Shown here: one piece after another, positions 37,476 through 46,321 of the stretch
Numbering within the stretch: position 1 is the first letter of the stretch
How the letters are laid out: the number at the start of each line of letters is the position of its first letter
Source: Scytolyngbya sp. HA4215-MV1
GTDB lineage: Bacteria > Cyanobacteriota > Cyanobacteriia > Leptolyngbyales > Leptolyngbyaceae
Assembly: GCA_019359045.1 (NCBI GenBank)
Contig: JAHHIA010000001.1
Coordinates: forward strand, 766,299 to 830,298
Length of the DNA stretch: 64,000 bases
Direction of reading: 5' to 3'
Made by a program: the position numbers and the translations under genes
Notes under the pieces: generated by a model
What the model was told of the DNA's origin: nothing
Databases searched by the model: none
The model's input: the letters and a program-made list of their open reading frames with translations, nothing else

Positions 37476-38330
37476 TCAGTTAGAAGAATGGACAGAAATG
37501 GGAAGAGGGGGTTTGGATGAAATTTGAGTCGGCAAGCTACGCCGGGCAGCTTCGACAAATTGACTCACCCGAATGGGATCGATCGGCTGATCCCGGCGTC
37601 CGTGTCGTTTTAGGGAACTGGAAACAATCACCCCATCCGCAGCCTGCATCAGGGTTGAAATATTTTCCCAATCTGCCCCACTCCCAATGAAAACAGGCAC
37701 CCCATTGGCAGCTGCCATTGCCAGCTCCAAGTCTTCCAGACTGGGTGGACTGCCAGTCGCCCAGCCTGAAAGGATTACCCCATCCGCCAATCCACGTTCG
37801 ATCGTGTCTTGAACGGCTGCTGTGAGATTGGGTGAGCCAAGCGGACGGGCATGTTTGACCAGCACATCCGCCAAAATTTTGACGTTACTGCCTAGCTCTC
37901 GACGGTAGCGCAGCAATTGATGTGCTTGCCCTTCAATCAAGCCCTGATCAGTTGCCATGACTCCAGTCAGCACATTCACGCGGATGAAGTGCGCATTGAC
38001 ACAAGACGCGATCGCCAGTCCACTACGCGCATCGTTTCGCAGAACGTTGATCCCGATCGGGAGCGGGACAAGATGCATCAGCCGTTGGGTCACCAGAGTC
38101 ATCGCACTGACCACGGCGGGATCAACTTGATCCTTGACAAACGGGGCATCAAAAAAGTTTTCGATAATGATGCCATCGACTCCCCCAGAGGCGAGAGCCG
38201 TGGCTTCTTGCTCTGCCCGATCGATAACAGCTTTTAAGCTGCCACCCCAACGGGGAGAGGTCGGCAGCGGCAGCAGGTGAACAACACCAATGATAGGATT
38301 GCGGGTTTTGAATATTTGAGTTAAGTCCAC
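37476..38330 (-). CDS. btpA: Photosystem I biogenesis protein BtpA
   Basis: This 284-residue protein of the BtpA/SgcQ family has a TIM-barrel fold. In Synechocystis BtpA is a thylakoid-associated protein needed for stable photosystem I reaction-centre proteins. Family motifs here are IGVVHLLPLPTSPRWGG, GVDGIIIENFFDAPF, IGINVLRNDARSGLAIA, and the C-terminal PVFIGSGADWENI and DGVIVSSSLKRHG. Translation starts at a GTG (38330). It heads a tight group with the thioredoxin-like gene (4-nt gap) and, further on, the VKOR gene, linking it to lumenal redox functions. Confidence 0.92.
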   Translation of the reverse strand: MDLTQIFKTRNPIIGVVHLLPLPTSPRWGGSLKAVIDRAEQEATALASGGVDGIIIENFFDAPFVKDQVDPAVVSAMTLVTQRLMHLVPLPIGINVLRNDARSGLAIASCVNAHFIRVNVLTGVMATDQGLIEGQAHQLLRYRRELGSNVKILADVLVKHARPLGSPNLTAAVQDTIERGLADGVILSGWATGSPPSLEDLELAMAAANGVPVFIGSGADWENISTLMQAADGVIVSSSLKRHGRRDQPIDPIRVSQFVEAARRSLPTQISSKPPLPISVHSSN

Positions 38331-38393
38331 ACGCTTAGAGAAACGGACTCGCCAGTAAAGTCAGTAAGGTTTAGTTATCCAAATAATAACTGC

Positions 38394-39632
38394 TTACCGC
38401 ACTCCCATTCGTTGCAAGATTTGATCCGTTCGCTCAGCTTGTTGAACTTTCCCTTGCTGCTTAAAGAGATCCCTGGCTTTTTGCAGCTCCTGAATTGCCT
38501 CACTGCGCTTACCCTGATCGGACAAATCCAGCCCCAGATTAAAGTGCGCTTCAGCATAGTCTGGTCTGAGACGAATTGCTTGACGGTAGGAGGCGATCGA
38601 GGCGGTTCGATTGCCTAGCCGCCCTTGCGTCACACCCAAATTGTAATGAGCATAGGGATTGTTAGGATCTAGTCGTAAGGCTTGTTGATAAGCTGGTAGT
38701 GCTTCTTTAGGCTTACTTTGGTCGTCCAAGGCGTTGCCCAACCCAATGTAAGCAGCCGATAGTTTGGAATTGATGCGAATCGCTTGGCGATAGGCATCTT
38801 CAGCCTCTTTTAATTTTTTTTGGCTGTAGAGTGAATTTCCTAAACCCACGTAAGCTTCGGCGTAGTTGGGAGCAATCCGAATGGCTTGTCGATAAGCGTC
38901 TGCCGCTGCCGGAAAATTTCCCCTTCGCCCTTGAGTGATTCCCAGATTGTAATAAGCGCTGGCGTTATTGGGATCAATCTTCAAAGCTTGTTGATACGCT
39001 GAAATGGCTGCATCCGCTTTGCCTTGATCATCTAATACGTTGCCCAGGCTGATGTAGGCAGAGGTGTAGCGGGGGTTCAGGTCAATTGCCCGTTGATAGG
39101 CAGCGATCGCCTCGTCGGTCTTGCCCTGTCGTCTGAGTGCAATCCCCAAATTGTGGTAAACCGTCGCATTGTTGGGATCTCGCTGAATCGCCTGTTGATA
39201 AGCAGTGACTGCCTGTTGCGATTTGTCCTGGTCATCCAGCACAATTCCCAGGTTAATGTAAGCACCCACGTTATCTGGATTGAGGCGAATGACAGTTTGA
39301 TAGGCAGCTTCTGCTTCTGCCAGTTTGTTCTGTCGTTGTAGGGCATTGCCCAAGCGAAAATGGGCTTCCTCAGAATTGGGTTCCAGTTGAATTGCTCGCT
39401 TAAAGGCGCTTTCTGCACCGGGATAGTCTCCCTGCTGATAAAGCTGAATCCCCTGCTGAAGTGAATCATCTGCTTTGCCGGTACCTTGAGCCGCCATTCT
39501 GGGGGTCGGCTGAGTCAGGTCGAGCAAAGTTTGGGGAGATGCCGCGATCGCAGGAACCGCCAGTAAAGAAACCAGGCTGCTTCCTAGCAAGGCTGCGGTG
39601 AGAAATAGGGCGGGATGTGGCTTTTGGGACAT
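38394..39632 (-). CDS. Exported TPR-repeat protein
   Basis: This 412-residue protein has a signal peptide (about residues 8-31, PALFLTAALLGSSLVSLLAV ending in AIAA) followed by about ten tetratricopeptide repeats that fill the rest. Repeats carry the usual W/Y-G-Y-A-F-A-P pattern, for example EAHFRLGNALQRQNKLAEAE and SAYISLGNVLDDQGKADAAI. It would act as a periplasmic or envelope scaffold; the partner is unknown. I chose the ATG at 39632; a TTG at 39638 would add two residues. The repeats are similar to each other at DNA level, typical of recent internal duplication. Confidence 0.85.
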   Translation of the reverse strand: MSQKPHPALFLTAALLGSSLVSLLAVPAIAASPQTLLDLTQPTPRMAAQGTGKADDSLQQGIQLYQQGDYPGAESAFKRAIQLEPNSEEAHFRLGNALQRQNKLAEAEAAYQTVIRLNPDNVGAYINLGIVLDDQDKSQQAVTAYQQAIQRDPNNATVYHNLGIALRRQGKTDEAIAAYQRAIDLNPRYTSAYISLGNVLDDQGKADAAISAYQQALKIDPNNASAYYNLGITQGRRGNFPAAADAYRQAIRIAPNYAEAYVGLGNSLYSQKKLKEAEDAYRQAIRINSKLSAAYIGLGNALDDQSKPKEALPAYQQALRLDPNNPYAHYNLGVTQGRLGNRTASIASYRQAIRLRPDYAEAHFNLGLDLSDQGKRSEAIQELQKARDLFKQQGKVQQAERTDQILQRMGVR

Positions 39633-40179
39633 AAGCAATCAACCTTAACGTGCATCCGTAACGTGTGTCTGTTGTCTGTGTTATCAGTGATTTGGCTAAA
39701 AATCCGGTTTAGCGATCAGCAATCCACTGAAGCAATTCACTGGCTGTGATTCAACTCCATTTCACTGCAAGCAACGGGTATATCATCAGACTTAAACAAT
39801 CTTCCAGACGGATGCCGCATTCCTCGATAAAACTTTACATTGCGGTAGGAGCTGTAACTTTGGATTTACCGTCCAACGTTCAATTAATCCTGCTAAAGTG
39901 ACCCGATCTCTGCCCTACCCAATCTCTCTCCGCGTAAAGAATTGTAACCTGTGTTTGGGGTTACAACGTGCAGTTAGAAAATTTGCGTCTGTAACAGACT
40001 GTAATATTTCCAGATTTGCGCTACTATATTTGGTAATGTCATCCAGGCGATTGCGTTTGACAGTGCCAGCAGTGGTAAAACTGAAGGGTTTGAGACGGGA
40101 AGTTGGTCCGTCGCCTGAGCGATCGCTAGCATTGGACGATCAGACCTAACTTTCTCTAAACAGACCGACTTCAAACCTC
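39633..40179. other. 547-nt intergenic region between divergent TPR and rimO genes
   Basis: This region should hold both promoters. I see no RNA gene or strong structure. A 37-codon plus-strand frame (40036-40149, MSSRRLRLTVPAVVKLKGLR...) ends 30 nt before rimO; it is short and has no clear ribosome binding site, so I do not call it a gene. Confidence 0.35.
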
Positions 40180-41544
40180 ATGGGCAACAAGCCGACAATT
40201 TCTGTCGCACATCTGGGCTGTGAAAAAAACCGGGTTGATACTGAGCACATGCTCGGGTTACTGGTTCAAGCAGGCTACCAGGTAGACACCAATGAAGAAC
40301 TCGCTGATTATGTAATTGTCAATACTTGCAGCTTTATTCAGGCAGCAAGAGAAGAATCTGTCCGGACGCTGGTTGAACTGGCAGAATCAGACAAAAAGAT
40401 CGTCATCACTGGTTGCATGGCGCAACATTTCCAAGAACAGTTGTTGGAGGAACTTCCAGAAGCTGTCGCCTTGGTGGGGACGGGTGACTACCACAAAATC
40501 GTGGAAGTGATTGAGCGGGCAGAAGCAGGTGAGCGCGTCAAAGAAGTTTCTGCTGAGCCTACTTATATCGCTGACGAAACGACCCCTCGTTATCGCACGA
40601 CCACTGAAGGCGTTGCCTACTTAAGAGTTGCAGAAGGCTGTGATTATCGCTGTGCCTTTTGTATCATTCCTCACTTGAGAGGAAATCAACGATCGCGCTC
40701 AATTGAGTCGATCGTGGCAGAAGCGAAGCAATTGGCAGCCGAGGGAGTTCAGGAAATTATTCTGATTTCCCAGATCACCACCAACTATGGTTTGGATCTG
40801 TATGGTGAGCCGAAACTGGCAGAGCTTTTGCAAGCCTTAGGACAGGTTGATGTGCCTTGGATTCGAATGCACTATGCCTATCCCACTGGCTTAACGCCAA
40901 AAGTCATGACAGCGATTCAGCAAACGCCCAATGTACTTCCATACTTAGATCTGCCATTGCAACATTCTCATCCTGAAATCTTGCGTGCCATGAATCGACC
41001 CTGGCAAGGTCGGGTCAACGACGGTATCATTGAGCGAATCAAAACCGCGCTCCCTGATGCTGTTCTGAGGACAACGTTTATTGTGGGCTTTCCCGGCGAA
41101 ACAGAAGAGCACTTTGATCATCTGTTGCAATTTGTCCGTCGGCATGAGTTTGATCATGTGGGTGTGTTCACTTTTTCAGCTGAAGAAGGAACCCCGGCTT
41201 ACGACTTACCTGGGCAGTTGCCTCAAGCCGTTATGGATGAAAGGCGAGATGCCCTGATGGCAGCACAACAACCGATTTCTTTGCAAAAAAATCAGATGGA
41301 AGTGGACAAGGTTGTCGATGTGCTTATTGAGCAAGAAAATCCAGAAACTGGCGAATTGGTTGGTCGCTCGGCTCGTTTTGCGCCGGATGTGGATGGGTTG
41401 GTTTATGTCCAGGGCAAGGCACAGCTTGGTTCGCTGGTGTCAGTCAATATTACTGATGCAGATATTTATGACCTTTATGGTCAGGCTGTGACAAGAGACG
41501 ATCGCTCGTCGTTGCTTCAACTTGTCGGACAAACTGTTTTCTAA
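40180..41544 (+). CDS. rimO: Ribosomal protein uS12 methylthiotransferase RimO
   Basis: This 454-residue radical-SAM enzyme adds a methylthio group to an aspartate of ribosomal protein S12. The N-terminal MTTase domain has the second-cluster cysteines C14, C50 and C79 ([24 protein letters not shown]). The radical-SAM core has the cysteine motif CDYRCAFC (C154, C158, C161). A C-terminal TRAM domain covers about the last 65 residues ([20 protein letters not shown]). The start HLGCEKN rather than TFGCQMN distinguishes RimO from MiaB. Confidence 0.94.
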   Translation: MGNKPTISVAHLGCEKNRVDTEHMLGLLVQAGYQVDTNEELADYVIVNTCSFIQAAREESVRTLVELAESDKKIVITGCMAQHFQEQLLEELPEAVALVGTGDYHKIVEVIERAEAGERVKEVSAEPTYIADETTPRYRTTTEGVAYLRVAEGCDYRCAFCIIPHLRGNQRSRSIESIVAEAKQLAAEGVQEIILISQITTNYGLDLYGEPKLAELLQALGQVDVPWIRMHYAYPTGLTPKVMTAIQQTPNVLPYLDLPLQHSHPEILRAMNRPWQGRVNDGIIERIKTALPDAVLRTTFIVGFPGETEEHFDHLLQFVRRHEFDHVGVFTFSAEEGTPAYDLPGQLPQAVMDERRDALMAAQQPISLQKNQMEVDKVVDVLIEQENPETGELVGRSARFAPDVDGLVYVQGKAQLGSLVSVNITDADIYDLYGQAVTRDDRSSLLQLVGQTVF

Positions 41545-41860
41545 TGTTGTCTTGATATGGATGTCCAAAATGTTTGTTTTTTAGTGAATCATTCAATTCT
41601 TCAAAATTCTCGATTCTGGCTATTTGGATGGTTCGATCGGATGTCTAGCAATCGGCTTTTTTGACATCTGGCTTTCGCAAAATGGCTACAAGTCATGAAA
41701 TTATCAATAGCCTTGAAGGGAATTTTCGTGCCTTGATACTCATCCAAATTGCGTGTCGAGAGCAACCCAGACTCATCAGAGCCGGTCATTACGCAATGAA
41801 TCCGTTTCTTTAATGTCCTATTCCATCTAGCAGAAATCATTCCAATTTACAGGAGACTCA
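41545..41860. other. 316-nt gap and long leader upstream of the DEAD-box helicase gene
   Basis: No gene is apparent. The stretch directly before the helicase includes a clean AGGAG ribosome binding site. Long structured 5' leaders are known for cold-shock RNA helicase genes; I see no obvious strong hairpin by eye. Confidence 0.35.
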
Positions 41861-43255
41861 ATGACCCTTTCGTTCAATAGCCTTGGTCTTTCAGAAGCCC
41901 GCGTTCGTCATCTCGAGAAAATGGAGTTCACTACTCCCACTGCCATCCAAGCACAAGCGATCCCCCATCTTTTGTCGGGACGCGATGTGGTAGGTCAGGC
42001 ACAAACGGGTACTGGTAAGACTGCTGCCTTTTCTTTGCCAATTTTGGATCGGATTGATGCGGCAGTTGGTACAGTGCAGGCATTGGTTCTGACGCCTACA
42101 CGTGAGTTAGCTTTGCAGGTAACGCAAGCGATTCGGACGTTTACCGACGATCGCCGCTTGCGGGTGGTCACAATTTATGGGGGACAGGCGATCGATCAGC
42201 AGGTCAGCCGTCTTCAGCGAGGCGCTCAGATTGTAGTTGGTACGCCTGGTCGTGTGTTGGACTTGCTCTCACGGGGCGATCTCAGGCTCGGTGGTTTGAA
42301 TTGGCTCGTGTTGGACGAAGCCGATGAGATGTTGAACATGGGCTTTATTCAAGATGTTGAAAAAATCTTGAATCAGGCTCCGGTTGAACGCCAGACGGCG
42401 TTTTTCTCTGCCACTATGGACCCCTCTATCCGGAAGTTGGTGACTCGCTTTTTGCGATCGCCTGTGACGGTGACGATTGAACAACCCAAAGCTGCTCCCA
42501 CCCGGATTAATCAGGTGGCTTATATGATCCCCAGGGGTTGGACGAAAGCGCGTGCCTTGCAACCCGTTCTGGAATTGGAAGATCCCGAATCGGCACTGAT
42601 TTTCGTGCGGACTCGTCGGGCTGCTGCAGAGCTGACCGGGCAACTGCAAGCCGCAGGGCACAGTGTGGATGAATATCATGGCGATCTCAGCCAAACTCAG
42701 CGGGAACGCTTGCTGATTCGGTTCCGTCAACGGCAAGTGCGTTGGGTCGTGGCAACGGATATCGCAGCGCGCGGTATCCACGTCGAAGACTTGACCCATG
42801 TGATCAACTACGATTTGCCTGATAGCGTGGAAAACTACGTGCACCGGATTGGACGCACGGGACGCGCGGGCAAAGAAGGTACGGCGATTTCTTTGATTCA
42901 ACCCCTGGATCGGCGCAAACTGCGGGATATCGAAAATCACGTTCGGCAGAGACTGGAAGTGAAGACAATCCCCACGCGGGCGCAGATCGAAGCACGCCAT
43001 TTGGAAAAGTTGCAAGCGAGTGTGCGGGAAGCTCTGGTGGGCGAACGGATGGCTTCGTTCTTGCCGATCGTGGCTCAGTTATCGGAAGAATACGAACCCC
43101 ATGCGATCGCGGCAGCGGCGTTACAAATGGCATACGACCAGATGCGTCCCGCCTGGATGCATGCCAGCCAGGACTATCCAGAAGATGTGAATTCAACTGC
43201 GCCTAAACCCAAGCCAGTGAAGCGGGTCAAGACTTCAGTGTCGCCCAAAGGCTAA
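41861..43255 (+). CDS. DEAD-box RNA helicase (CrhR/DeaD type)
   Basis: This 464-residue ATP-dependent RNA helicase has all core motifs: Q motif (about residues 25-30), Walker A AQTGTGKT (47-54), PTRELA, GG, TPGR, DEAD (151-154), SAT, and in the second domain HRIGRTGRAG. A basic C-terminal extension (about 100 residues, ending KPVKRVKTSVSPKG) follows. In Synechocystis the similar helicase CrhR is cold- and redox-induced. It is transcribed alone and ends at a terminator-like hairpin that overlaps the tail of the converging NACHT gene. Confidence 0.92.
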   Translation: MTLSFNSLGLSEARVRHLEKMEFTTPTAIQAQAIPHLLSGRDVVGQAQTGTGKTAAFSLPILDRIDAAVGTVQALVLTPTRELALQVTQAIRTFTDDRRLRVVTIYGGQAIDQQVSRLQRGAQIVVGTPGRVLDLLSRGDLRLGGLNWLVLDEADEMLNMGFIQDVEKILNQAPVERQTAFFSATMDPSIRKLVTRFLRSPVTVTIEQPKAAPTRINQVAYMIPRGWTKARALQPVLELEDPESALIFVRTRRAAAELTGQLQAAGHSVDEYHGDLSQTQRERLLIRFRQRQVRWVVATDIAARGIHVEDLTHVINYDLPDSVENYVHRIGRTGRAGKEGTAISLIQPLDRRKLRDIENHVRQRLEVKTIPTRAQIEARHLEKLQASVREALVGERMASFLPIVAQLSEEYEPHAIAAAALQMAYDQMRPAWMHASQDYPEDVNSTAPKPKPVKRVKTSVSPKG

Positions 43256-43294
43256 AGCATTGTTGCAGGCTTGAAAGGGTCAAATTTCTGATGG

Positions 43295-43336
43295 AAACAG
43301 CAAGTGGGCAGAGAGGATCTGACTCATTTGCTGTTT
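43295..43336 (+). terminator. Rho-independent terminator of the DEAD-box helicase gene
   Basis: AAACAGCAA (43295-43303) pairs with TTGCTGTTT (43328-43336), with a run of seven T at the end of the stem, 40 nt downstream of the helicase stop. The loop is 24 nt long. The last part overlaps the C-terminal codons that the NACHT gene would have without its frameshift. Confidence 0.55.
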
Positions 43337-43418
43337 TTTTGATGGGGCAACAACAATGTCGCCTCTATTTCGGCTCTCACCTCGCGGCTGACGTAGCAAT
43401 CACTGTTGAGACACTCGA

Positions 43419-45737
43419 CTAGCAGCAAATTGGCATCGTAGTACTGCTGCAACAACTGCTTTGGGCAGCGCTGAACTGCCAGTCATGCCCAATATCGCGA
43501 TGTTCAATCATCACTGCTCTCAGTTGTTCTGTCCAGGCTTGACCTTTTAATTTGAACCAGTCGGGGAATAATTCTCTGAAGGTCTTGATGTAAAGAGCTT
43601 TATCTTCGTCTTCATTAAAACTCACTGTATTTTTTTCTTTGTCTAAAGGTGGCAATTGATTTATTAGTTTCTTTAAGATTAATTTTAATCTGCCTGTAGA
43701 TGAATAATTGAAAGCACCATTAAGGAAGCCTATAACGTCAGTCTCAATATATGTATAGCCTTGAATTATATACATGAAAGAATAATTCATACTTAATAGT
43801 GAAGCATAAAGATGAAAGTCAAAGATTAACTCATCTTCAACTGTAAAGCTTCTTGAATATGGTGACAAATTGATTTTTTGCCCAACTTTATCAATTAATC
43901 TGAAATCAAAGAAGTTAGAGTTTAGATTATTTAATGTACGTTCAGCAACAAAATAGAAAATTCGAACAGATAATTGATTTAGAGAAGTATTTGTTGAAAG
44001 TACTTTTTTAGAAATCCAATATAAAAAAGTTTGTATTTTCTTGTCAGTTACTAATAATCTATCAGTTTTTTCTTTTATCGCCTTCACTAGCTCATCGGCA
44101 TTCCGCATCATACCGACAGTGAGCAAAAACACCTCGCGCCAGCGCTTTTCGGTCAGGTGTTCCACCAATTGCGGGAGGCTGGTGGTGCCTGGATTGGACA
44201 CGATCTCCCGGGCGGCAAAGTATTCGTGAAAGGTCAGGTGAGAAAAGGAATAGATGCCTTTTGCCCGTTCCACCAGTAAGCCATGCTGGGCGGCGATGGA
44301 TTTCAACACGGCTTCGCTATCCAGGTGTAGGGCGGCAGGGTCGGTTTTGGCATCGGGCAGGTTGCCGATGTAGTCGCTGATCTGGGCTTCCAGGTGCTTT
44401 TGTTTGATGAAATACTCTTTGTCGGTAAAGGTGGTGAGGGCAATCTGGCTGAGCAGGTCTTCTTTGCGTTTCAGCGATAGTTTTTGGTAGACCTGGTCGC
44501 GCTCAATTTTGCGGCTGCCATCCCACTTTTTCAGCAAAATATCTAAGCCTTCTTTGTAGAGTTCCGAGCGATTTGCCGGAAAGTCGGTGGCGGTTTCAAA
44601 CACCAGACAGAGCAAGGTTAGCAAGAGGGGATTGGTTGCCAGTTCTTGAATCGGTTTATGCTGCTCCAGTTTTTGGCTGAATAGGGTGGCACGTTCCGCA
44701 TCGCCCTTTGCCTGAAACCATTTCTGGGCAAAGTCGGCAATCTGGTCTTTGTCAAAGTCGGCAACTTCGACTTCGGTGAAGCGCTCGAAGGTATATTCTT
44801 TGGCGGCAATGCGGCAAGTGATGACGAACTGGTTGTGGGCGAACGAGTCAGAGAATTCCCGAATTTGTCGGATCACCCTGGGGGTGTCTTCTTCTCGTAC
44901 TTCGTCTAGTCCGTCTAATAAAATGAGTAGCCGTCCTGCTCGCAACAAACCGTGGATGGGCATGGCATTGGGGCGATGATTTTTCAGGTTGTGGGATGGA
45001 GTTTGTGCCCAATGCCGCGCCCCTACGGGGTCGTTTGGGAGGGTGCGACTAAGGTAATCTAGCAAATCCGGTTGACCGGCGGTTTCGGCAAAATCTTTGA
45101 GGGTTATAAAAAAGGGCACGCGATCGGTGAGGAATTCTCCCTCAATGCAGTGCATTGCCAAATATTTCAAAAAGGTGGTTTTACCTGCTCCCGGTTTGCC
45201 CAATACCATCAATTTGCGATGATTTTGTACGGCTTCTAGTCCTGGTATGCGTTTTTCAGTCACGCGATTGAGTCCAAAGCGGTCGAACTCTTCGGGATTA
45301 CTCTTTTTCAGCAGATCCTTAATTTTCAACCGTCGTAGGCTCGTCAGCTTTTCCAGAATGTTGACGTGGGTATAGATGCCCTGGTCGCCAGTGAGCTGAA
45401 TGGGCTGGGTCATATCCAGGACGCGCATGGTGCTGCAACGCTCCTGGATGTCGGGTTTGACCTGGGTACGAATGGTTTGGACTAAGGCATCGATATCTAG
45501 TGTGTCAGTTTTAGAACTGGACGATGACTGTGCTTGCCAATTGAGTTTGAGCTTTTTACAAATGGCAAGAAACTCTTTCCCCTGAACGGTTTCTCCCTTA
45601 AACTTGGTAATGGTTGTACGCGACATGCCCAAATCAGCCGCTAGTTGAGTTTTGCTGCCAAATTTTGCCAGCAACCTGTTCGCTTCTACCAGTTCTTCGG
45701 CAGATAGCTTGAGCGATCGTCCCGTTTGCTTTGCCAT
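43419..45737 (-). CDS. NACHT NTPase with N-terminal HTH, probable antiphage/conflict protein, C-terminal frameshift
   Basis: This 772-residue STAND-type NTPase has an N-terminal helix-turn-helix (about 28-45, SKTQLAADLGMSRTTITKF), a linker, and a NACHT domain with Walker A GKPGAGKTT (180-188) and Walker B LILLDGLDEV (271-280). A helical arm follows with SFSHLTFHEYFAAREI, standard for NACHT proteins. The C-terminal part is AT-rich and divergent. After HRDIGHDWQFSAAQ the annotated frame ends in an odd Cys/Ser-rich tail (SSCCSSTTMPICC). Shifting frame at about 43460 restores LLQQYYDANLLLVECLNSD and CYVSREVRAEIEATLLLP, a typical bacterial NACHT C-terminus, with a stop at 43324. Bacterial NACHT proteins are known antiphage factors. 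Confidence 0.85.
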   Translation of the reverse strand: MAKQTGRSLKLSAEELVEANRLLAKFGSKTQLAADLGMSRTTITKFKGETVQGKEFLAICKKLKLNWQAQSSSSSKTDTLDIDALVQTIRTQVKPDIQERCSTMRVLDMTQPIQLTGDQGIYTHVNILEKLTSLRRLKIKDLLKKSNPEEFDRFGLNRVTEKRIPGLEAVQNHRKLMVLGKPGAGKTTFLKYLAMHCIEGEFLTDRVPFFITLKDFAETAGQPDLLDYLSRTLPNDPVGARHWAQTPSHNLKNHRPNAMPIHGLLRAGRLLILLDGLDEVREEDTPRVIRQIREFSDSFAHNQFVITCRIAAKEYTFERFTEVEVADFDKDQIADFAQKWFQAKGDAERATLFSQKLEQHKPIQELATNPLLLTLLCLVFETATDFPANRSELYKEGLDILLKKWDGSRKIERDQVYQKLSLKRKEDLLSQIALTTFTDKEYFIKQKHLEAQISDYIGNLPDAKTDPAALHLDSEAVLKSIAAQHGLLVERAKGIYSFSHLTFHEYFAAREIVSNPGTTSLPQLVEHLTEKRWREVFLLTVGMMRNADELVKAIKEKTDRLLVTDKKIQTFLYWISKKVLSTNTSLNQLSVRIFYFVAERTLNNLNSNFFDFRLIDKVGQKINLSPYSRSFTVEDELIFDFHLYASLLSMNYSFMYIIQGYTYIETDVIGFLNGAFNYSSTGRLKLILKKLINQLPPLDKEKNTVSFNEDEDKALYIKTFRELFPDWFKLKGQAWTEQLRAVMIEHRDIGHDWQFSAAQSSCCSSTTMPICC

Positions 45738-45888
45738 ACCATCGCTGCCACATTTTCACGATTCTAACCAGGCGATCGCAACTTGGACAGGTGTGAACAC
45801 AAGTTGAGCGGTCTACCCGCGTAAGTTGCACCAGCCTCCTAGTAAAGGTTTGGCAGCTTATTGGAAGTTAAGCAAGGAATTAATTCTA

Positions 45889-46083
45889 ATGAAAACTTCC
45901 AATTCCCAAAAATGGCTGAAAGCGATCGAATTTGCAGTGGTCGGTTTTGCCACCTGGCTCAATCCCAATGCTGCCTTCTTGATCTTTCTGCTCAAACTTT
46001 GCTTTCAAGTTCTGACAATCTTGCAAGAGCGATCGCGCCCAAAACCCGACTCCAAACCAGCCCTTTATACCAATTTAAATTGA
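45889..46083 (+). CDS. Small membrane protein divergent from the NACHT gene
   Basis: From the ATG at 45889 this encodes 64 residues, MKTSNSQKWLKAIEFAVVGF then a hydrophobic segment (about residues 12-46, with WLNPNAAFLIFLLKLCFQVL) and a basic tail. AAGGA lies about 10 nt before the start. The last codons (LYTNLN and stop) come from the terminal repeat of the adjacent MITE, so the original 3' end has probably been replaced. The frame is open further upstream (45826), but the start at 45889 is better. I do not recognise a family. Its position suggests a possible link to the NACHT protein, which is unproven. Confidence 0.5.
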   Translation: MKTSNSQKWLKAIEFAVVGFATWLNPNAAFLIFLLKLCFQVLTILQERSRPKPDSKPALYTNLN

Positions 46084-46235
46084 GAATATGACACTTGGGA
46101 GATCCCCCTAAATCCCCCTTAAAAAGGGGGACTTCAAGACTGGCTTGGGTTTCCCCCTTTTTTCTAGCGCAGCGGCGCATTAGCGCGGGGGCTAGGGGGG
46201 ATCTAGATCTGTCGCAAACACAAATCAATTGGTAT
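46067..46235. mobile_element. MITE-like element with 9-bp terminal inverted repeats
   Basis: ATACCAATT (46067-46075) and its reverse complement AATTGGTAT (46227-46235) bracket 169 bp with no gene. Inside is a chain of inverted C/G-rich repeats (GATCCCCCTAAATCCCCCTT, AAAAAGGGGGA, GGGGCTAGGGGGGATC). This is a common architecture for non-autonomous elements in cyanobacteria. A related C/G-rich core, with different terminal repeats, occurs at 61161-61277. A target duplication is not clear here. Confidence 0.65.
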
Positions 46236-46321
46236 TAAAACGATCGTGCCAAGGTCAAAAACCCCGGAATTTCCAAAAGTTCCGGGATTCTCCATCTCTC
46301 ACCTGAGCGATCGTCCAACTC

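Noticed and set aside
40036..40149. A 37-codon frame just before rimO as a leader peptide
   Set aside because: No ribosome binding site or attenuator-like structure was seen.
42269..43015. A 248-codon minus-strand frame
   Set aside because: It lies wholly antisense to the DEAD-box helicase gene and has no recognisable domain.
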